Source: an alpha proteobacterium BAL199 (GTDB lineage Bacteria > Pseudomonadota > Alphaproteobacteria > Thalassobaculales > Thalassobaculaceae). Taken from it: a DNA stretch of 58,227 bases. Made by a program: the position numbers and the translations under genes. Positions 17,693 to 26,795 of the stretch are shown piece after piece. The stretch covers positions 62,501-120,727 of the forward strand of contig ABHC01000021.1 in NCBI GenBank assembly GCA_000171835.1. Direction: 5' to 3'. The notes under the pieces were generated by a model, which saw only the letters and a program-made list of their open reading frames with translations, did no database searches and was not told the origin of the DNA. Positions within the stretch are counted from its first letter, which is position 1; every line of letters starts with the position of its first letter.

Positions 17693-19677
17693 TCGAACTC
17701 CACGATGATTTGGTCCACCGCCAGACTGTCGCCGGCGCTGGCATGGACCTTCGACACCATCCCATCGCGTTCGGCGCGCAGCACGTTTTCCATCTTCATG
17801 GCCTCGATCACACAGATCTCCTGGCCGGACTTGATCGGGTCGCCTTCGGAAACCGCGATCGACACCAGCAGCCCCGGCATCGGCGACACCAGTTGCTTGC
17901 TGGTGTCCGCCACTTCCTTCGGCGGCATCTTGTCCAGCGCCTCGGCAATGCGTGGTGGCACCACCAGCGCCTCAAGCTCGCGCCCGCCATAGCTGAGCCG
18001 GTAGTAGATGCCGTCGCGCTCGATCTGCACGGCGAAAGGCTCGCCGTTCACCCGGCCGTCGAACACCGCGATGGTCGCATCAAGCGAGCCACGGATGGCA
18101 TAGCGCTGGCCGCCGACCGTCACGTCATAGCCGTCCTCGGCGGTCAGCACCTCGGCCCGCCGGTTGGTGCGCCCCTCGCGGATCGTCCAGATCGTGGCGA
18201 TGTCGGTCTTGCCGCGGTTCGCCAACTGCCCGCTGATCCGGGCCAGCCGCTCGGCATTCGCCCGCTCGAACGCCACCGCGACCGCGCACAGCGCGCCCTC
18301 CTCGTACGGATCGAGCGTGGCACCGGTGAAACCGTCGGGAAACTCCTCGGCGATGAAGCCGGTAGTCAACCGCCCGTCGCGGAAACGCTTCATGGCGATG
18401 GTCGCCGCCAGGAACGGCAGGTTGTGGCTGACCCCGCGGATACGGTAGCGACCGATCGCGTCGTACAGCCGGTCGGCCGCCTCGTTGCGGGTGTCACCGT
18501 AAGCCACCAGCTTGGCGATCATCGGGTCGTAGAACATCGAGATCTCGGAACCCTCATCGACCCCGTCGTCGACCCGGATGCCCTCGACGTCGACCGGCGG
18601 CTCGTAGCGGATCAGCCGGCCGATCGACGGCAGGAAGCCGCGATACGGATCCTCGGCATAGACCCGAGCCTCGATCGCCCAGCCGGTCATGGTCACCTCG
18701 TCCTGGGTGAACGGCAGCTTCTCGCCATCGGCCACCCGGATCATCAGCTCGACCAGATCAAGGCCGGTAACCATCTCGGTGACGGGGTGCTCGACCTGCA
18801 GGCGGGTGTTCATTTCCAGGAAGTAGAACTTCTTATTGGCGTCGGCGATGAACTCGACGGTTCCGGCCGAGCGGTAGCCGACCTGCTTGGCCAACGCTAC
18901 CGCCTGCGCGCCCATGGCAGCCCGGGTCTCGGCGTCGATGAACGGGCTCGGCGCCTCCTCGATCACCTTCTGGTGGCGGCGCTGGATCGAGCACTCGCGT
19001 TCGCCCAGATGCACCACGTTGCCGTGGCCGTCGGCCATCACCTGGATCTCGATGTGGCGCGGCTGCTCGATGAACTTCTCGATGAACACCCGGTCGTCGC
19101 CGAACGACGAGCGGGCCTCGTTCATCGCCCCGCGCACGCCGTCCTTCAGGTCGGCCTCGCTGTTGGCGATCCGCATGCCCTTGCCGCCGCCGCCGGCCGA
19201 CGCCTTGATCATCACCGGATAGCCGATCTCGCCGGCGATCTTGGCGGCGTGCTCTGGACTTTCGATGACCCCGAGGAAACCGGGCACCGTGCTGACTCCG
19301 GCCTCGTGGGCGATCTTCTTGGAGGTGATCTTGTCGCCCATCGCTTCGATGGCTGACTTGCCGGGGCCGATGAACACGATGCCGGCGGCCTCCAGCGCCT
19401 CGCAGAACGCCGCGCGCTCCGACAGGAAGCCGAAGCCCGGATGCACCGCCTGGGCGCCGGTCTGCTTGCAGGCCTCGATGATGGCATCGATCTTCAGGTA
19501 GCTCTCGGCCGACGCCGCCGGGCCGATGCGAACCGCCTCGTCGGCCATCCGGACATGCTTGCCGCCAGCATCGGCGTCGGAGTACACGGCCACCGTCTTG
19601 ATGCCCATGCGCCGCGCCGTCTTGATGATCCGGCAGGCGATCTCGCCACGATTGGCGATCAGGATCTTGTCGAACAT
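17689..19677 (-). CDS. pccA: Propionyl-CoA carboxylase, biotin-carrying alpha subunit
   Basis: A 662-residue biotin carboxylase/biotin carrier subunit forming propionyl-CoA carboxylase with PccB; it makes (S)-methylmalonyl-CoA from propionyl-CoA. The carboxylase domain has LIANRGEIACRI at the start, KASAGGGGKGMRIA for ATP, and EMNTRLQVEHPVTEMVTG. A linker BT domain spans about 465-585, and the biotinyl domain carries EAMKMEN with the biotin lysine at about 628. The gap to pccB is 24 bp. It is a diverged paralogue of mccA at 218-2230. Confidence 0.96.
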   Translation of the reverse strand: MFDKILIANRGEIACRIIKTARRMGIKTVAVYSDADAGGKHVRMADEAVRIGPAASAESYLKIDAIIEACKQTGAQAVHPGFGFLSERAAFCEALEAAGIVFIGPGKSAIEAMGDKITSKKIAHEAGVSTVPGFLGVIESPEHAAKIAGEIGYPVMIKASAGGGGKGMRIANSEADLKDGVRGAMNEARSSFGDDRVFIEKFIEQPRHIEIQVMADGHGNVVHLGERECSIQRRHQKVIEEAPSPFIDAETRAAMGAQAVALAKQVGYRSAGTVEFIADANKKFYFLEMNTRLQVEHPVTEMVTGLDLVELMIRVADGEKLPFTQDEVTMTGWAIEARVYAEDPYRGFLPSIGRLIRYEPPVDVEGIRVDDGVDEGSEISMFYDPMIAKLVAYGDTRNEAADRLYDAIGRYRIRGVSHNLPFLAATIAMKRFRDGRLTTGFIAEEFPDGFTGATLDPYEEGALCAVAVAFERANAERLARISGQLANRGKTDIATIWTIREGRTNRRAEVLTAEDGYDVTVGGQRYAIRGSLDATIAVFDGRVNGEPFAVQIERDGIYYRLSYGGRELEALVVPPRIAEALDKMPPKEVADTSKQLVSPMPGLLVSIAVSEGDPIKSGQEICVIEAMKMENVLRAERDGMVSKVHASAGDSLAVDQIIVEFE

Positions 19678-19701
19678 TTCTCGAATCTCCCGGTCGCGCG
19701 A

Positions 19702-21234
19702 TCAGAGCGGAATGTTGTCGTGTTTCTTCCATGGGTTCTCGAGCTGCTTGTCGCGCAGCATGGCGAGGGCCCGGCAGATGCGGCGGCGCGTGTTGCGCGG
19801 CTTGATGATGTCGTCGAGATAGCCGCGCGAGGCCGCCACGAACGGGTTGGCGAACTTCTGGCGATACTCCTCGGTGCGTGCCTCGATCTTGTCGGCATCG
19901 CCGATGTCGGCGCGAAAGATGATCTCCACCGCGCCCTTCGGCCCCATCACCGCGATCTCGGCGGTCGGCCAGGCGTAGTTGACGTCACCGCGCAAATGCT
20001 TGGAGCTCATCACGTCGTAGGCGCCGCCATAGGCCTTGCGGGTGATCACCGTGACCTTCGGCACCGTGGCCTCGGCGTAGGCGAACAACAGCTTGGCACC
20101 GTGCTTGATGATGCCGCCGTACTCCTGCTTGGTGCCCGGCAGGAAGCCCGGCACGTCCACGAAGGTGACGATCGGGATGTTGAAACAGTCGCAGTAGCGC
20201 ACGAACCGGGCGGCCTTCTTGGCGCTCTCTATGTCCAGGCAGCCGGCCAGCACCATCGGCTGGTTGGCGACGATGCCGACGGTCGAGCCCTGCATGCGCG
20301 CGAAGCCGACGATGATGTTGCCGGCGTAGTCCGGCTGGATCTCGAAGAAATCACCCTCGTCCACGACCTTCTCGATCAGCTCCTTCATGTCGTAGGGCTT
20401 GTTCGGGTTGGCCGGGATCAGGTTGTCCAGCGACGGTTCCGGCCGGTCAGCCTCGTCGGCGGTCGGCCGCACCGGCGGCACGTCACGGTTCGACGACGGC
20501 ATGAAGTCGATGAAGCGGCGCAGTTGCAGCAGCGCCTCGACATCGTTCTCGAAGGCGAGGTCGGCGACCCCGGATTTGCTGGTGTGGGTGACCGCGCCGC
20601 CAAGCTGCTCGTGGGTGACCGTCTCGTGGGTGACGGTCTTCACCACGTCGGGGCCGGTGACGAACATGTAGGAGCTGTCCTTCACCATGAAGATGAAGTC
20701 GGTCATAGCCGGGGAGTACACCGCCCCGCCGGCGCACGGTCCCATGATCATCGAGATCTGCGGCACCACGCCGGAAGCCATGACGTTGCGCTGAAATACC
20801 TCGGCGTAGCCGCCGAGCGAGGCCACGCCCTCCTGGATGCGGGCGCCGCCGCTGTCGTTCATGCCGATCACCGGAGCACCGACCTTCATGGCCTGGTCCA
20901 TGACCTTGCAGATCTTCTCGGCATGCGCCTCGCTGAGCGAGCCGCCGAACACCGTGAAGTCCTGGCTGAACACGAACACCAGCCGGCCGTTGACCGAGCC
21001 CCAGCCGGTCACCACGCCATCGCCAGGCACCTTGTTGTCGGCCATGCCGAAATCCGACGAGCGATGCTCGACGAACATGTCCCATTCCTCGAAGGAACCG
21101 GGATCGAGCAGCAGGTCGATGCGCTCGCGCGCGGAGAGCTTGCCCTTCTGGTGCTGGGCCTCAATCCGCTTCGCCCCACCGCCCAACCGGGCGCGGTTGC
21201 GCATGTCCTCGAGCCGCTCGACGATGTCCTGCAT
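19702..21234 (-). CDS. pccB: Propionyl-CoA carboxylase, carboxyltransferase beta subunit
   Basis: A 510-residue carboxyltransferase subunit. [55 protein letters not shown] and [18 protein letters not shown] are all visible. The [19 protein letters not shown] block is specific for propionyl/acetyl-type beta chains. The start at 21234 has GGGAGGG six bases upstream; a 13-residue longer frame is less likely. The gene lies 35 bp after the ATP12-family gene, and pccA follows. Confidence 0.97.
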   Translation of the reverse strand: MQDIVERLEDMRNRARLGGGAKRIEAQHQKGKLSARERIDLLLDPGSFEEWDMFVEHRSSDFGMADNKVPGDGVVTGWGSVNGRLVFVFSQDFTVFGGSLSEAHAEKICKVMDQAMKVGAPVIGMNDSGGARIQEGVASLGGYAEVFQRNVMASGVVPQISMIMGPCAGGAVYSPAMTDFIFMVKDSSYMFVTGPDVVKTVTHETVTHEQLGGAVTHTSKSGVADLAFENDVEALLQLRRFIDFMPSSNRDVPPVRPTADEADRPEPSLDNLIPANPNKPYDMKELIEKVVDEGDFFEIQPDYAGNIIVGFARMQGSTVGIVANQPMVLAGCLDIESAKKAARFVRYCDCFNIPIVTFVDVPGFLPGTKQEYGGIIKHGAKLLFAYAEATVPKVTVITRKAYGGAYDVMSSKHLRGDVNYAWPTAEIAVMGPKGAVEIIFRADIGDADKIEARTEEYRQKFANPFVAASRGYLDDIIKPRNTRRRICRALAMLRDKQLENPWKKHDNIPL

Positions 21235-21269
21235 GAACGCCCTCCCGAATTCAGTACCCGGCCGGGATA

Positions 21270-21974
21270 TCATCCCGCCCGCAAAAGCTCTACGAATTTT
21301 GCGGCTTCCGCCACCTCGGCGCGGCGGATGCGGCGCCGCTGCTCGGCCTCGCGGTCCGTGCCCCAGCGCTCAACCTGGTAGGCCTCGTCGATCTCCGACA
21401 CGGTATACGCCGCCTCCGCGTCGAGACGATCGTGCAACACCGCGAGGCCCAGTACCAGCGACCCGGTAATGGCGGTCAGGGTGTGAAGCGCCGCCAGTTC
21501 CCAGTCGTTCACCGCCTCCACCGTACGGCGCAACGCGGCCAGGCTGTCCGGTGACTGCGCCACCGGCATGACGCCGACGGTCGGCAGCAGCCTGGCCCCG
21601 AATGTCGCCTCGGCCCAGCCGCGCAACGGTGACCACGCGGTCTCCTGGCGGGCCGTCAGCACGGGAGGGTCGTCGGCCAGATAGCACAGCAGGTCGGAAC
21701 CGCCATACCCGGCGACCTCGCCCACCACGTAGTCGCGCTGCGGTGCCACCCGGTCGATCACCGTCGCCGCGAACCCCATCATCGGCATGCTGTACACGTC
21801 GATGGTCTCGCCCTGCCCGTCCCACTCGGCTGCAATCGCATCCGCCAACACACGGCCAGGCAGAATGATCGGTCGCTGGCCCGGCGATCCGACCGGCCGG
21901 CTGTCCAACAGCACCGTGAAGCCCGCTCCGGCATCCGCCGTCGCAACGGCAACCGTCTTGTAGATCCGCTTCAT
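21270..21974 (-). CDS. ATP12-family F1-ATPase assembly chaperone
   Basis: A 234-residue ATP12-family protein. In mitochondria and alphaproteobacteria this family helps insert the F1 alpha subunit of ATP synthase. [11 protein letters not shown] and the LDSRPV...[17 protein letters not shown] segments match the family N-domain. [13 protein letters not shown] and [20 protein letters not shown], then [21 protein letters not shown], match the C-domain. The start at 21974 lies two bases after the asmA stop. The family is essentially restricted to alphaproteobacteria and mitochondria, which supports the taxonomic call. Confidence 0.93.
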   Translation of the reverse strand: MKRIYKTVAVATADAGAGFTVLLDSRPVGSPGQRPIILPGRVLADAIAAEWDGQGETIDVYSMPMMGFAATVIDRVAPQRDYVVGEVAGYGGSDLLCYLADDPPVLTARQETAWSPLRGWAEATFGARLLPTVGVMPVAQSPDSLAALRRTVEAVNDWELAALHTLTAITGSLVLGLAVLHDRLDAEAAYTVSEIDEAYQVERWGTDREAEQRRRIRRAEVAEAAKFVELLRAG

Positions 21975-21976
21975 GC

Positions 21977-23827
21977 TCACTCGATCGATTTCCGGAGGTT
22001 GTCGAAGAAACCTTTGATCCCGCCCGGCTTGTCCGGTTCCTGACGGGCCTTCGCCTTGGCTGTCGACCGCTTGCCTTCGGCCGCCGCGATTGCATCCGGG
22101 CACGGATTGTCGCTCGCTCCGGGAGAAACGAACGGCAGCAGCAGAGCGAACGGCCCGACGACCGCCCCGGCGGCCAAACTACCCAAACCCTTGGCGACCG
22201 CAATCGGATCCGGCGACGGCCGCGGGTCCGAGATCGGGCCCTTCAGCAGGATCGGCGTTGCCAGGCTGAACAAACTCGGGTCCTTGGGCAACGGCACCAA
22301 CCGCATGTCCAGCGTCTGGCGGACCAGATCGACGGTCCCCTCGCCACCCACCGTCACCCGGTCGCTGTCGATCATCAGGACGGTTGCGTCGGCAATCCCA
22401 TTGGCAATATCGAACCGGCTGACCAGACAGTTCAAGCGGCCCCGACCACCTTCGCCGACGAACGGAATGAAGCGGGTCGCCAGATCCTCGGCAATCAATT
22501 CCCAGTAGCGGTTCATCACCGTTCCGTCGCGGATCACCAACCGGGTAACGCCGCCGGCCGAACCCAGCAGTGCGCGCGGCGTCTCGCCCCGCCCGTGCAC
22601 GTCTACCACCGCATCGCCCAGCCCCTCGATCACGGACTCACCGGTCAGAGTCCGATACACCCGGCCCATGTCCATCCGGTTCGCGGAGCCGGCCAGGGCG
22701 AAGCGCGCCGGTTGCTTGGTGGCATCCAAGGCAGCCCAGCCTTCGACAGTGCCCTCAGCCAGCGTCCCCTTCACCGGGTCGAGCGTGAGCACACCGTCTG
22801 CAAGGGTCGCGGTAGCCGTCAGGCTATCGATCGTCCAGGGATCGGCGATCAGACGGGCAATTGCGATCTCGATCCGACCGTCGAGCGCCGGCAGCATGTC
22901 GACGGGCAGGCGCCGGTCGAGAGGGTCTCCCCCCGCGGAAGCCCCTGACCCTAATTGCGCAAGGTCGACCGTTTTGGCCTCCAGCCGTGCTTCGATCCGC
23001 GGCCGCGCCTTGCTCAGATCGACGGCAGCCGTCCCAGTGACGGCGAGTTCGCCGAGCGTTGCCGATAGCCCTTCGGCTCGCACGCCGCTCAACGCGCCTT
23101 TCGGACCACGGGTGGATTGCAGTTTTGCCACGAGAGCCAGCGCCGAGCCGGCGAACGTCCCTTCGACATCGACCGGCAGATCTGCGCCCGGACGCCCGAT
23201 CTCTGCCAAGGTCGGCAGGGTGCCGGTCAATTCCAGAACCTCCCCGTCCAGATCGGCCAGCAACGTCATGGTCAACGGCGCGTTCGGCCCTTTGCCGTCA
23301 AGCGTCAATCGTTTGATGTGATGGACCCGCTCCGGTGCCTTCGGTCCGTCCCTCCAGATCACCGTGACGTCCGTCAGGTCGAGTTGCCGAATGTCCGGCA
23401 TGGCCGGTCTGCCGGACGCTGAACCAGCCGGTGAACCTTCAACAATCCAGTTCGGCTGACCGTCGGGTCCGCGCTCGAGGCGCACCTGAACATCCGCCAG
23501 CGTAAGGCCGCGTACCACCAGGTCGCCGGACAGCAGCGGCGCCACGTCAACATCCACAGCCAAGCGACCGATGGTGACCATCGCCGGATCGGTGCCCCAC
23601 TCGGCATTGGCGATCCGCACGCCCGACGCGGTCAGGCTCGGCAAGGGAAGCCAGGAGACGTCGAGCGGACCCGCGATCTCGACATGCCGACCCGTGGCAT
23701 CTTCCAGGACGGCGCGGACCTCGTCCTTGTAGGCGTTGAGGTCGAGGGTCGCGACGAAGGCGATCGCGGCGACCATCGACGCAACGACGGCCGCTGCGGC
23801 GACGGCGAGCCAGCGTAAACTGGTCAT
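21977..23827 (-). CDS. AsmA family protein
   Basis: A 616-residue AsmA-like protein, anchored by one N-terminal helix (about 5-27) with the bulk in the periplasm. The family start is seen in LDLNAYKDEVRAVLEDATGR and LDVSWLPLPSLTASGVRIAN. The remaining repeated beta strands are typical of the chorein-related bridge-like fold, and the late VDLVRQTLDMRLVPLP is the usual AsmA C-terminal strand motif. Family members affect outer membrane biogenesis and phospholipid transport. The C-terminus is Lys-rich (KRSTAKAKARQEPDKP). It sits 20 bp after the HAD gene. Confidence 0.92.
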   Translation of the reverse strand: MTSLRWLAVAAAAVVASMVAAIAFVATLDLNAYKDEVRAVLEDATGRHVEIAGPLDVSWLPLPSLTASGVRIANAEWGTDPAMVTIGRLAVDVDVAPLLSGDLVVRGLTLADVQVRLERGPDGQPNWIVEGSPAGSASGRPAMPDIRQLDLTDVTVIWRDGPKAPERVHHIKRLTLDGKGPNAPLTMTLLADLDGEVLELTGTLPTLAEIGRPGADLPVDVEGTFAGSALALVAKLQSTRGPKGALSGVRAEGLSATLGELAVTGTAAVDLSKARPRIEARLEAKTVDLAQLGSGASAGGDPLDRRLPVDMLPALDGRIEIAIARLIADPWTIDSLTATATLADGVLTLDPVKGTLAEGTVEGWAALDATKQPARFALAGSANRMDMGRVYRTLTGESVIEGLGDAVVDVHGRGETPRALLGSAGGVTRLVIRDGTVMNRYWELIAEDLATRFIPFVGEGGRGRLNCLVSRFDIANGIADATVLMIDSDRVTVGGEGTVDLVRQTLDMRLVPLPKDPSLFSLATPILLKGPISDPRPSPDPIAVAKGLGSLAAGAVVGPFALLLPFVSPGASDNPCPDAIAAAEGKRSTAKAKARQEPDKPGGIKGFFDNLRKSIE

Positions 23828-23847
23828 GGCGTCACTCCCTTGATGGT

Positions 23848-24522
23848 TCAGGCCGGAATCAAACGGCCAGCCGTCCCGGGCAGTTCCTCAAAGCGCTCGA
23901 TAATTGCGGCCGGTTGCTCGGTCTGGAGCAACGACACCTCGTGATATCCCCAGGTTACCGCGATCCCCGAGACCCTCGCCCGGCGGGCCATCCCCATGTC
24001 GAACACCGTGTCGCCGACCAAGACCGCACGATCGGGCGTGGTCCCAGCCTCATGCACCGCCTCCAGCAGCAGGGTCGGGTTCGGCTTGCCCGGCCCGTCA
24101 TCAGCCGATTTCAGCGAAACAAAACGCGCTAGAAGCCCGTGCGCGTCGAGCACTTCGCGCAGCCCACGCCTGCCCTTGCCGGTCACCACCGCCAGCAGCC
24201 AGCCATCCGACTCAAGGGTGTCGATCGCCGCCAACGCGCCCGGCATCAGCGGCTCTTCGGCACCGTCTGCCTCCTTGGCCTGGAAATAGGCGTCGCGGTA
24301 CGCTTGTCCGACCCGCTCCAGCTGCAGACCACGTACCTGCGGTGCCAGCCGGGAGATCGCCTGATCGAGCGACAGGCCGACAATCTCGCGCACCTTGGCG
24401 GTGTTGGGCGGCAGCAGGCCCTCGGCGCGAAACGCTGCCGCCATCGCGTCGACGATGTGATGCTGGCTGTCGATCAGCGTGCCGTCGAGATCGAAGGCAC
24501 AAAGCCGTACGCCGCGATCCAT
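23848..24522 (-). CDS. HAD-IA family phosphatase (phosphoglycolate phosphatase-like)
   Basis: A 224-residue haloacid dehalogenase-superfamily hydrolase. Motif I is FDLDGTLIDS (residues 9-18), motif II is VVTGKG, and motifs III/IV are the lysine in GKPNPTLLLEA and VGDTVFDMGMARRA. The helical cap lies between motifs I and II. The sequence resembles Gph/PpaX-type phosphatases, but specificity cannot be assigned. The start at 24522 is four bases after the rluC-type stop, with GAGGA upstream. Confidence 0.92.
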   Translation of the reverse strand: MDRGVRLCAFDLDGTLIDSQHHIVDAMAAAFRAEGLLPPNTAKVREIVGLSLDQAISRLAPQVRGLQLERVGQAYRDAYFQAKEADGAEEPLMPGALAAIDTLESDGWLLAVVTGKGRRGLREVLDAHGLLARFVSLKSADDGPGKPNPTLLLEAVHEAGTTPDRAVLVGDTVFDMGMARRARVSGIAVTWGYHEVSLLQTEQPAAIIERFEELPGTAGRLIPA

Positions 24523-24526
24523 TGGA

Positions 24527-25522
24527 TCAGTCCTCGAAGTCTTCGAACGGATTGCCGGCGGCCGCTTCATCCAACCCGAAGAACGCCCAAGACCGGGCCA
24601 TGTGATCGGCCAGCGGCGCGATCACCTCGACCGGCCGGCCCTTGGCATCGGGAATGCGGATGGCGCGGGCGTGCAGGTGCAGTTTGCGGCTGACCCCTTC
24701 GCCCTGCAGGAAGGCCTCCGCCCCGCCGTACTTGCCGTCGCCCAGGATCGGCGTGCCGAGTTCGGCCATATGGACACGCAGCTGGTGGGTCCGCCCGGTG
24801 ACCGGAAACAGCGCGACCCAGGTCACCTTGCCCCCCAGCCGCTCGACCGTGACATAGCGGGTGAACGCCCGCTTGCCGTTCTCCAGGTCGATCGCCATCT
24901 TCTCGCCGGCCCGGCCGGGCAGCTTGCCGATCGCCCCCTCGATGCTGCCGGCGTTCGGCTTCGGTTCGCCGACCACCAGGGCCCAGTAGATCTTCATGGC
25001 CGACTTGGCCCGGAATGCCTCGGTCAACCGGCGCGCCGCCTGATAGCTGCGGCCGACCAGCAGAACACCTGAGGTGTCCTTGTCCAGCCGATGCACCAGC
25101 CGGGGCCGCTCCTTAGCGTCGAACATCAGACCATCGAGGGCGCCGTCGACGTGTTTGGTGATGCCGGAGCCGCCTTGAACCGCCAGACCGGCCGGTTTGT
25201 TGATCGCCAGCACATCGCGGTCGGTGTGCAGTATCAGCCGACGCAGCTGTTCGGCGGTCTCGGCGTCGCCCTTGCCGCCGGGCTTGGCCTTGACGGCTTC
25301 GGCGCTGGCCGCCGGCACGTCCATCGGGGGGATCCGGATGGTCTGTCCGGCTTCCAACCGTTCGCCTGCCTTGACACGCCTGCCGTCGACCCGCACCTGG
25401 CCGGTGCGCAGCAGCTTGGTCAAATGCACGTGACCTAGGGTCGGAAAATACCGTTTGAACCAGCGATCGAGCCGCTGGTCGCCATCGTCTTGAGCCACAA
25501 TTCGGGTCTCGACCGCTTTCAT
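24527..25522 (-). CDS. rluC: RluC/RluD-family large-subunit rRNA pseudouridine synthase
   Basis: A 331-residue pseudouridine synthase with an N-terminal S4 RNA-binding domain (about 15-70; RLDRWFKRYFPTLG, LLRTGQVRVDGRRVKAGERL). A charged linker follows. The catalytic domain has NKPAGLAVQGG and the HRLDKDTSG loop whose Asp147 is the nucleophile. FPVTGRTHQLRVHMAELG and HLHARAI complete the fold. The most likely target is 23S rRNA, but RluC versus RluD specificity cannot be separated by eye. The start overlaps the crcB stop as ATGA; a longer frame that runs back over crcB is not real. Confidence 0.93.
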   Translation of the reverse strand: MKAVETRIVAQDDGDQRLDRWFKRYFPTLGHVHLTKLLRTGQVRVDGRRVKAGERLEAGQTIRIPPMDVPAASAEAVKAKPGGKGDAETAEQLRRLILHTDRDVLAINKPAGLAVQGGSGITKHVDGALDGLMFDAKERPRLVHRLDKDTSGVLLVGRSYQAARRLTEAFRAKSAMKIYWALVVGEPKPNAGSIEGAIGKLPGRAGEKMAIDLENGKRAFTRYVTVERLGGKVTWVALFPVTGRTHQLRVHMAELGTPILGDGKYGGAEAFLQGEGVSRKLHLHARAIRIPDAKGRPVEVIAPLADHMARSWAFFGLDEAAAGNPFEDFED

Positions 25523-25899
25523 GTCAGCACCTGTCGGACCGTCCAGAGCCCGGCGAACAACGCGAGGATCGAGAGCGCCGTTGAAGCGGCGATGTAGACG
25601 GCGGTTGATCCAGTATCCCCACGCTGCCAGAGCGTGGCAACATCGAGTGCGAAAGTCGAAAATGTCGTGAAGGCACCCAGCCCCCCGACGACGAGGAGCG
25701 CCCGCAGTTCGGGAGTGAGCACCTGCCTGAGCGCGCCAAACTCGATCAGCGCGCCCATCAGGAACGATCCGACGACATTCACCGTGAGCGTTCCCCACGG
25801 AAACCCGTGGCCGGCAACGACGGTGATCCACCCGTCCGTCTTGTACCGGGCGACAGCACCGATGGCGCCACCGAGCGCAACCGCGAGAAGCATCTTCAT
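25519..25899 (-). CDS. crcB: Fluoride ion channel CrcB/Fluc
   Basis: A 126-residue, four-helix membrane protein of the Fluc fluoride channel family. GGAIGAVARY in helix 1, GTLTVNVVGSFLMG in helix 2 and GGLGAFTTFSTFALD in helix 3 carry the conserved Asn, the helix-break Gly/Thr and the Phe box. It works as an antiparallel dimer. It overlaps its upstream neighbour and rluC by four bases each, so it is in an operon and has no room for its own fluoride riboswitch. Confidence 0.96.
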   Translation of the reverse strand: MKMLLAVALGGAIGAVARYKTDGWITVVAGHGFPWGTLTVNVVGSFLMGALIEFGALRQVLTPELRALLVVGGLGAFTTFSTFALDVATLWQRGDTGSTAVYIAASTALSILALFAGLWTVRQVLT

Positions 25900-26795
25900 G
25901 GTGCGGTGGGCTTAACCGGTTCCACGCCGAATATCCAGCCTTCCGACTGCGCTGCAGGTTCCTCGGCAGGCGCTCGCCAGGTTTCCGCGTCGGCCGACAG
26001 CGCGCGCAGAGCGGCAGCCGAGACGACCGCGTCCGCCTCGTCCTCCCGGCGCGCACTCCACCTCGGCGGCATCGCCCGGCTACCGCAAGCTGACAACGTC
26101 GCATTCACGACCGCAGCATCGTGCCACGCCCGCGGGTCCTGCCCAGCCCGCTTGAAGTACAGCCGCGGAAAGATCTCCACGACCGTCAACCCGCTGGGCG
26201 TCCCGACGTCGAACGGCCAGACCGTTACCCGTTCGCCAAGGCTCGCCTTCAGTTGTCGCAGGATCCGCATGCCTGCCAGCGAACCGGTCCCGACATTGGC
26301 GGCGCCAACACATTTAAACACCGGATGGGGGCTGGTAACCACGGCGCAAGCTAACTCGGTCCGCCGCCGCCGATGCTCGTACCCTGCCCCGCGCCCGGCG
26401 GGCGTCAGATACAGACCGGCGACCGGCGAGCCAGCAGCGTAAACGCCGCCGCCGTAGAAGTCCTCTGACGGCCCGGCCAACTGGTCCACATAGGCCCACA
26501 GCGAGCGGACATCTTCAGGCGCACCAGCGAGTCCTGGAAAATATGTGCCATGATTATGCCACGCGTAAGCGAACGCGAAGTCAAATCCGGCCAGGATCCG
26601 CTCGCCACCGGCGTGCCGCTCAAGCAGCAGGTTCAGCACGTCGCGCCGGCGCCAAAGCCCAGGCTTTTGCGGCCCGGCCAACAACCGAGGCGCCGCATCG
26701 TCGGCACGGACCTCTGCTACCTGGATTCCGGGGAGCCGCCTGCCCTTGGCCCCTGACCAGTCGATGCCAAGCCAGGCGTCAAAACCGGGCGTCAC
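25896..26795 (-). CDS. Predicted RNase H-fold nuclease (DUF429-like)
   Basis: A 299-residue protein with features of the RNase H-like fold. LGIDWSGAKG near the N-terminus offers the first-strand Asp, AGFDFAFAYAW the second, VVEIFPRLYFK a central Glu, and EDEADAVVSAAALRAL the last acidic helix. These acidic positions resemble DUF429-type predicted nucleases. Start is GTG at 26795, overlapping the rarA stop, and the stop overlaps crcB. Linkage to rarA could point to a DNA maintenance role; this is inference. Confidence 0.6.
   Translation of the reverse strand: MTPGFDAWLGIDWSGAKGRRLPGIQVAEVRADDAAPRLLAGPQKPGLWRRRDVLNLLLERHAGGERILAGFDFAFAYAWHNHGTYFPGLAGAPEDVRSLWAYVDQLAGPSEDFYGGGVYAAGSPVAGLYLTPAGRGAGYEHRRRRTELACAVVTSPHPVFKCVGAANVGTGSLAGMRILRQLKASLGERVTVWPFDVGTPSGLTVVEIFPRLYFKRAGQDPRAWHDAAVVNATLSACGSRAMPPRWSARREDEADAVVSAAALRALSADAETWRAPAEEPAAQSEGWIFGVEPVKPTAP

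Noticed and set aside
19976-19990. TTGACGTCACC in pccB as another LiuR site
   Set aside because: Only the left half matches; the right half lacks CGTCAA symmetry and it lies deep in a coding region.
25519-25899. Fluoride riboswitch for crcB
   Set aside because: crcB overlaps its upstream gene by four bases, so no untranslated leader exists.
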